DNA from: Syntrophorhabdaceae bacterium
Lineage (GTDB): Bacteria; Desulfobacterota; Syntrophorhabdia; Syntrophorhabdales; Syntrophorhabdaceae
Direction: 5' to 3'
DNA: 64,000 nt
Assembly (NCBI GenBank): GCA_035541755.1
Contig: DATKMQ010000100.1
Coordinates: 24,843 to 88,842, forward strand
Shown here: positions 61,130 to 64,000 of the stretch, piece by piece
How positions within the stretch are numbered: position 1 is the stretch's first letter
Layout: the number at the start of each line of letters is the position of its first letter
Translations under genes and position numbers: made by a program
Notes under the pieces: model-generated
Seen by the model: the letters and a program-made list of their open reading frames with translations, nothing else
What the model was told of the DNA's origin: nothing
The model's database searches: none

Positions 61130-61567
61130 ATGAAAAGACAGACCACAGGTGTTGAGCAGAACGGGGAATTTGTCGATGTTCCCGTGCGGGTGCGTTATGC
61201 CGATACGGACATGATGGGCATTGTTTACTATGGTAGCTATCCGGCCTACTTTGAGATCGGGCGTAGTGAATACATGAGGGAGAAAGGGTTCACCTACCGG
61301 GAATTTGAAGCCCTGGGCTATCACCTCGTGGTCGTAGGCATGGAGGCGAAATATTATAATTCGGCCACCTACGACGACCTCTTGATTGTGAAGACGCGAA
61401 TCTCAGAGTTGCAGTCAAGGGGGCTCGCCTTTCACTACATCATATACAGGGACGAAACAATCATCGTCGAGGGAAGAACCAAACATCTCTGCGTCAATGC
61501 AAACAAAAAGCCCGTGGTTATCCCCCCACTTCTTCTGAATGTTCTGAGAAATGTCAAGGTCAAGTAA
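61130..61567 (+). CDS. YbgC-type acyl-CoA thioesterase (hotdog fold)
   Basis: A 145-residue protein with the 4-hydroxybenzoyl-CoA thioesterase signature VRYADTDMMGIVYYGSYPAY (the catalytic Asp after RYADTD), EIGRSEYMREKGFTYREFEA, and EAKYYNSATYDDLLIVKTRI. Members hydrolyse acyl-CoA or acyl-ACP thioesters in the cytoplasm; in an aromatic-degrading anaerobe an aryl-CoA substrate is possible but unproven. It overlaps the glycosyltransferase gene by 17 bases. Confidence 0.87.
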   Translation: MKRQTTGVEQNGEFVDVPVRVRYADTDMMGIVYYGSYPAYFEIGRSEYMREKGFTYREFEALGYHLVVVGMEAKYYNSATYDDLLIVKTRISELQSRGLAFHYIIYRDETIIVEGRTKHLCVNANKKPVVIPPLLLNVLRNVKVK

Positions 61568-62615
61568 CATCCTCATCATTCGGTTAAGTTCCCTTGGAGA
61601 TGTGCTGATGAGCATCCCTGCGGTCAAGGCCATTCGTGACCGGTTTCCTGATGATCATATCTCCTGGCTCGTGGAGGGGTCTGTCGGCGAATTTCTCGGT
61701 GGCCAGGATTTTGTCGATGAGGTCATCTTCTTTCCCAGGGGAGAGGCATCGCAAGGACTCAAGACGGGTAATATTGTCAGGACCGGTAAAGCCGTGCTCC
61801 CGTTCTTGCGACGTTTAAGAGAACGCGAGTACGACCTCATCATCGATTTTCACGGCATAGCCAAGAGTGCAATCTTTTCGATGATTGCCCGCGGGAGAAA
61901 GAAGATTGGCTTCGGGAACATGTACGCCAAAGAAAAAAGTCACTTCTTCTACCACCATCGGGTAAACGGCCAGGACAAAAGGATGCACAAGGTCGAGAGG
62001 AACATGCTCCTCGCACACCATCTCGGCTGCGCGAGCGGTGTCCCGGAAGTGGCTCTCAGCGCATCCGATGAAGCCACGGCATTCATCGACTCTTTTCTTA
62101 AGAAGACCAACGCACCTTCTGTTCTATTTGCCGTTAATCCTTTTTCCAGTGCAGGTACCGACTTCAAGCGATGGCCAATGGAACGGTATGGACAACTCAT
62201 CACGCGTCTCAACCGGGCGCTGGGAGGCAAAACGGTGATCCTCTGGGGCCCCGGCGAAGAAGAGGAAGCAAGGCGTCTTAAGGCGCTCGCCGGAGACGCC
62301 GCGGTACTTGCCTGCCCCACAAATATCCCCCAGCTTTTCGCCCTGCTCAAGAAGGCCAACGCGTACATCGGCGGCGATACTGGGGTTATGCACCTCGCGG
62401 TCGCGGCAGGGACGCCGGTTGCTGCCATATTTGGCCCGACCGACGTGAAGGTCAACGCGCCATATGGGGCACGCCATCTGGTCATCACAAACAATGTCCC
62501 GTGCAGCCCGTGCAAAAACAGGGACTGCAAAGAACGCGAGTGCCTCACGCAGATTAGCGTCGATCAGGTTTTTGAAAGCGTAATGAACCTTTACAACAAA
62601 AGCAGGGCCCATTAA
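61551..62615 (+). CDS. Glycosyltransferase family 9 (lipopolysaccharide heptosyltransferase)
   Basis: A 354-residue GT-B enzyme: ILIIRLSSLGDVLMSIPAVK at the start, LIIDFHGIAKSAIFSMIARG, FAVNPFSSAGTDFKRWPMER, VILWGPGEEEEARRL, and YIGGDTGVMHLAVAAGTPVA for the nucleotide-sugar site, then IFGPTDVKVNAPYG. It has the length and motifs of WaaC/WaaF heptosyltransferases of the LPS inner core. The C terminus holds CSPCKNRDCKEREC, a cysteine cluster common in this family. It overlaps the following gene by one base (TAATG). Confidence 0.88.
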   Translation: MSRSSNILIIRLSSLGDVLMSIPAVKAIRDRFPDDHISWLVEGSVGEFLGGQDFVDEVIFFPRGEASQGLKTGNIVRTGKAVLPFLRRLREREYDLIIDFHGIAKSAIFSMIARGRKKIGFGNMYAKEKSHFFYHHRVNGQDKRMHKVERNMLLAHHLGCASGVPEVALSASDEATAFIDSFLKKTNAPSVLFAVNPFSSAGTDFKRWPMERYGQLITRLNRALGGKTVILWGPGEEEEARRLKALAGDAAVLACPTNIPQLFALLKKANAYIGGDTGVMHLAVAAGTPVAAIFGPTDVKVNAPYGARHLVITNNVPCSPCKNRDCKERECLTQISVDQVFESVMNLYNKSRAH

Positions 62616-64000
62616 TGCGCGTACTCTTCATATATCCCAACCTGAATACACAGATAGGCTTCAACTACGGCATCTCCTATATCTCAGGGCTTCTCAAGCA
62701 GGAAGGCATCGAAACGTACCTCATCAACATCAACGAAAAACTCGGATTTCCTCTCAACCATGATCGGATCAGGAAGGAGGTCCTTTCCATCAAACCTGAC
62801 CTCATAGGGTTTTCGGTGCTCACGAACCAGTACAAGTATGCGCTTGAGATCGCGCGAAACATCAAGCAGTACTCCACCGCACCCATCCTTTTCGGAGGCA
62901 TCCATGCTACCATGGATCCCCATGAAACATTGTCTCAGCCGTGGGTCGATTATATCTGCGTCGGAGAAGGAGAAGAGGCCTTGCTGGAACTTGCTCGCAA
63001 TGGGGGCCCTCAGGGCGTGAAGAACATGGGATATAAATCCCAGGGCGCCTCTGTCATAGAGCCCTTGAGGCCCTTCACGGATATTACGAAGCTCCCTTTC
63101 AAAGACTATGAGATCTTTGATTTTCAAAGACTCATTGACGCGAAAGACGGCTGGGTGGGACTCACCGCGTCGCGGGGATGCCCGTTCAGGTGCACCTACT
63201 GTCTTAACCATAAGATCATCGGGCTTTACAAGGAGCATGGCCATCTTCCGAAATACTACATTCGCCGTCATACGGTAGACCAGATGGTCACCGAGATAGA
63301 TTACCTGCTTTCGCACTACAGCGGCATAAGGATGTTCATTTTCGATGACGATATATTTACATTCGACAAGGCCTGGCTTAAAGAATTTACCGGGGCATAC
63401 AAAAGCATGACCCGCATTCCCTTTGTGTGCAACGCGCATGCGCGGGTATTCGACGCCGAAACGGCCGGCTACTTGAGAGACGCGGGCTGCAAAATCGTGA
63501 AGTTCGGTCTGGAGAGCGGAAGTGACCGGATCCGAAGAGGTGTCCTGCACAGATACATGTCAAACAAAGACATCGAGGATGCCTTCCGGGTGGCGCACCA
63601 ATTTGGACTCCACACATCGGCTTTTGTCATGGTAGGACTTCCCCGTGAAACCGTAGCGGACATCAAAGAAACGGTGGAGCTTCTGGCCCGGATTAAGCCA
63701 GGACGTTTCCGATGGTCCCTGTTTTTCCCCTTTGTGGGCACAAAGGCTTATGAGATAGCGGAGAAGGCTGGCCAGATTGACTTTGCGAAGATGAATGAGC
63801 TCGACAACTTCACTGATGAGACGTGCATGATGCTTGGAGAGGAGGTGGACCTCTATGTGGACAAGGTTAAGACCTTGCTCTGCGCCTTCGTCAATGGATA
63901 TGCCGATATCGATGGGGAGAAGAAATATCGTGATGTGGTGGAAAGAATCGAGGCCCTCGACCGAAAGACCTGGCGTAAGGAGAAAGAGATACTCATCGGT
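62615..64000 (+). CDS. B12-binding radical SAM protein, cut by window edge
   Basis: The frame is open from the ATG at 62615 to the last base, 462 codons so far. It begins MRVLFIYPNLNTQIGFNYG with a B12-binding domain to about residue 150 (FGGIHATMDPHET, VGEGEEAL). The radical SAM cluster is C189-x3-C193-x2-C196 (SRGCPFRCTYCLNH). FIFDDDIFTFDKAWL, KFGLESGSDRIRRGV and MVGLPRETVADIKETVELLA complete the TIM-barrel part. It resembles BchE/HpnJ-type methyltransferases or cyclases used in lipid, hopanoid or tetrapyrrole synthesis; the substrate is not known. Following an LPS glycosyltransferase it may modify an envelope component. Confidence 0.88.
   Translation, partial: MRVLFIYPNLNTQIGFNYGISYISGLLKQEGIETYLININEKLGFPLNHDRIRKEVLSIKPDLIGFSVLTNQYKYALEIARNIKQYSTAPILFGGIHATMDPHETLSQPWVDYICVGEGEEALLELARNGGPQGVKNMGYKSQGASVIEPLRPFTDITKLPFKDYEIFDFQRLIDAKDGWVGLTASRGCPFRCTYCLNHKIIGLYKEHGHLPKYYIRRHTVDQMVTEIDYLLSHYSGIRMFIFDDDIFTFDKAWLKEFTGAYKSMTRIPFVCNAHARVFDAETAGYLRDAGCKIVKFGLESGSDRIRRGVLHRYMSNKDIEDAFRVAHQFGLHTSAFVMVGLPRETVADIKETVELLARIKPGRFRWSLFFPFVGTKAYEIAEKAGQIDFAKMNELDNFTDETCMMLGEEVDLYVDKVKTLLCAFVNGYADIDGEKKYRDVVERIEALDRKTWRKEKEILIG

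Noticed and set aside
62684..63550. 288-residue minus-strand ORF near the right edge
   Set aside because: Antisense to the B12-binding radical SAM gene, whose cluster motif and domains are clear.
1..64000. CRISPR array, insertion sequence or rRNA operon
   Set aside because: No regular spaced repeats, transposase genes with terminal inverted repeats, or rRNA sequence were recognised.

Overview
The window is about 64 kb of chromosomal DNA, densely coded on both strands, from a Gram-negative anaerobe. The inner-membrane Mla lipid-transport genes, a heptosyltransferase, many lipoproteins and Tat-type signals show a double membrane. Radical SAM enzymes, ferredoxin/flavodoxin proteins, a reductive-dehalogenase homologue and a probable selenoprotein point to anaerobic life. 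The mix (STAS-MlaE fusion, DUF502, BirA-CoaX pair, multi-PAS kinase, NtrC-type regulator) resembles Desulfobacterota such as Syntrophorhabdia; that placement is inference from gene content. No rRNA, CRISPR, insertion sequence or convincing tRNA was seen.

Layout. 1-3.3 kb: tail of an unknown gene, a remnant of a molybdenum hydroxylase large subunit and a large lipoprotein gene. 3.6-8.6 kb: a redox group with a flavodoxin-ferredoxin fusion, a PreA-like flavoprotein, a cytoplasmic reductive-dehalogenase homologue and a ClC chloride transporter. 8.6-16.5 kb: an HDAC-family deacetylase, hydrolases, a MerR-controlled membrane/iron-sulfur-flavoprotein/SCP2 fusion, a GNAT protein, a flavodoxin and a small membrane protein that appears to start at CTG. 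16.6-19.0 kb: a secreted protein and a UGSC-type selenoprotein gene split by an in-frame UGA with a SECIS-like hairpin. 19.4-30 kb: small orphan genes, a chemotaxis receptor, a 1075-residue hybrid kinase, a UvrD-type helicase, an azlCD deletion remnant and a lipoprotein gene with a second in-frame UGA. 30-39.6 kb: bacterioferritin, the EF-G/birA/coaX operon, alpha/beta hydrolases, an anaerobic sulfatase-maturase-like enzyme, a BON lipoprotein and a nitroreductase. 39.7-45.5 kb: a five-gene peptide ABC transporter operon. 46-57 kb: DUF502-TatC; a Zra-like envelope-stress group (two Spy-like proteins, a glycine-zipper lipoprotein, a kinase and a sigma-54 activator) behind a sigma-54 promoter; an Mla operon; a separate kinase/receiver pair. 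57.7-64 kb: trpS, a dipeptidase, and a run from ftsB through radical SAM, thioesterase and glycosyltransferase genes to a B12-binding radical SAM gene cut by the window edge.

Three things stand out. The 17.2-19.0 kb locus is best read as one exported selenoprotein. The dehalogenase-like gene lies directly upstream of a chloride transporter and downstream of candidate electron-transfer proteins. At least eight genes have a sigma-70-type promoter whose -10 box ends only 5-10 nt before the start codon and have no Shine-Dalgarno, implying leaderless mRNAs; this also corrects several start codons. All functional statements are from reading the sequence; no database search was run.
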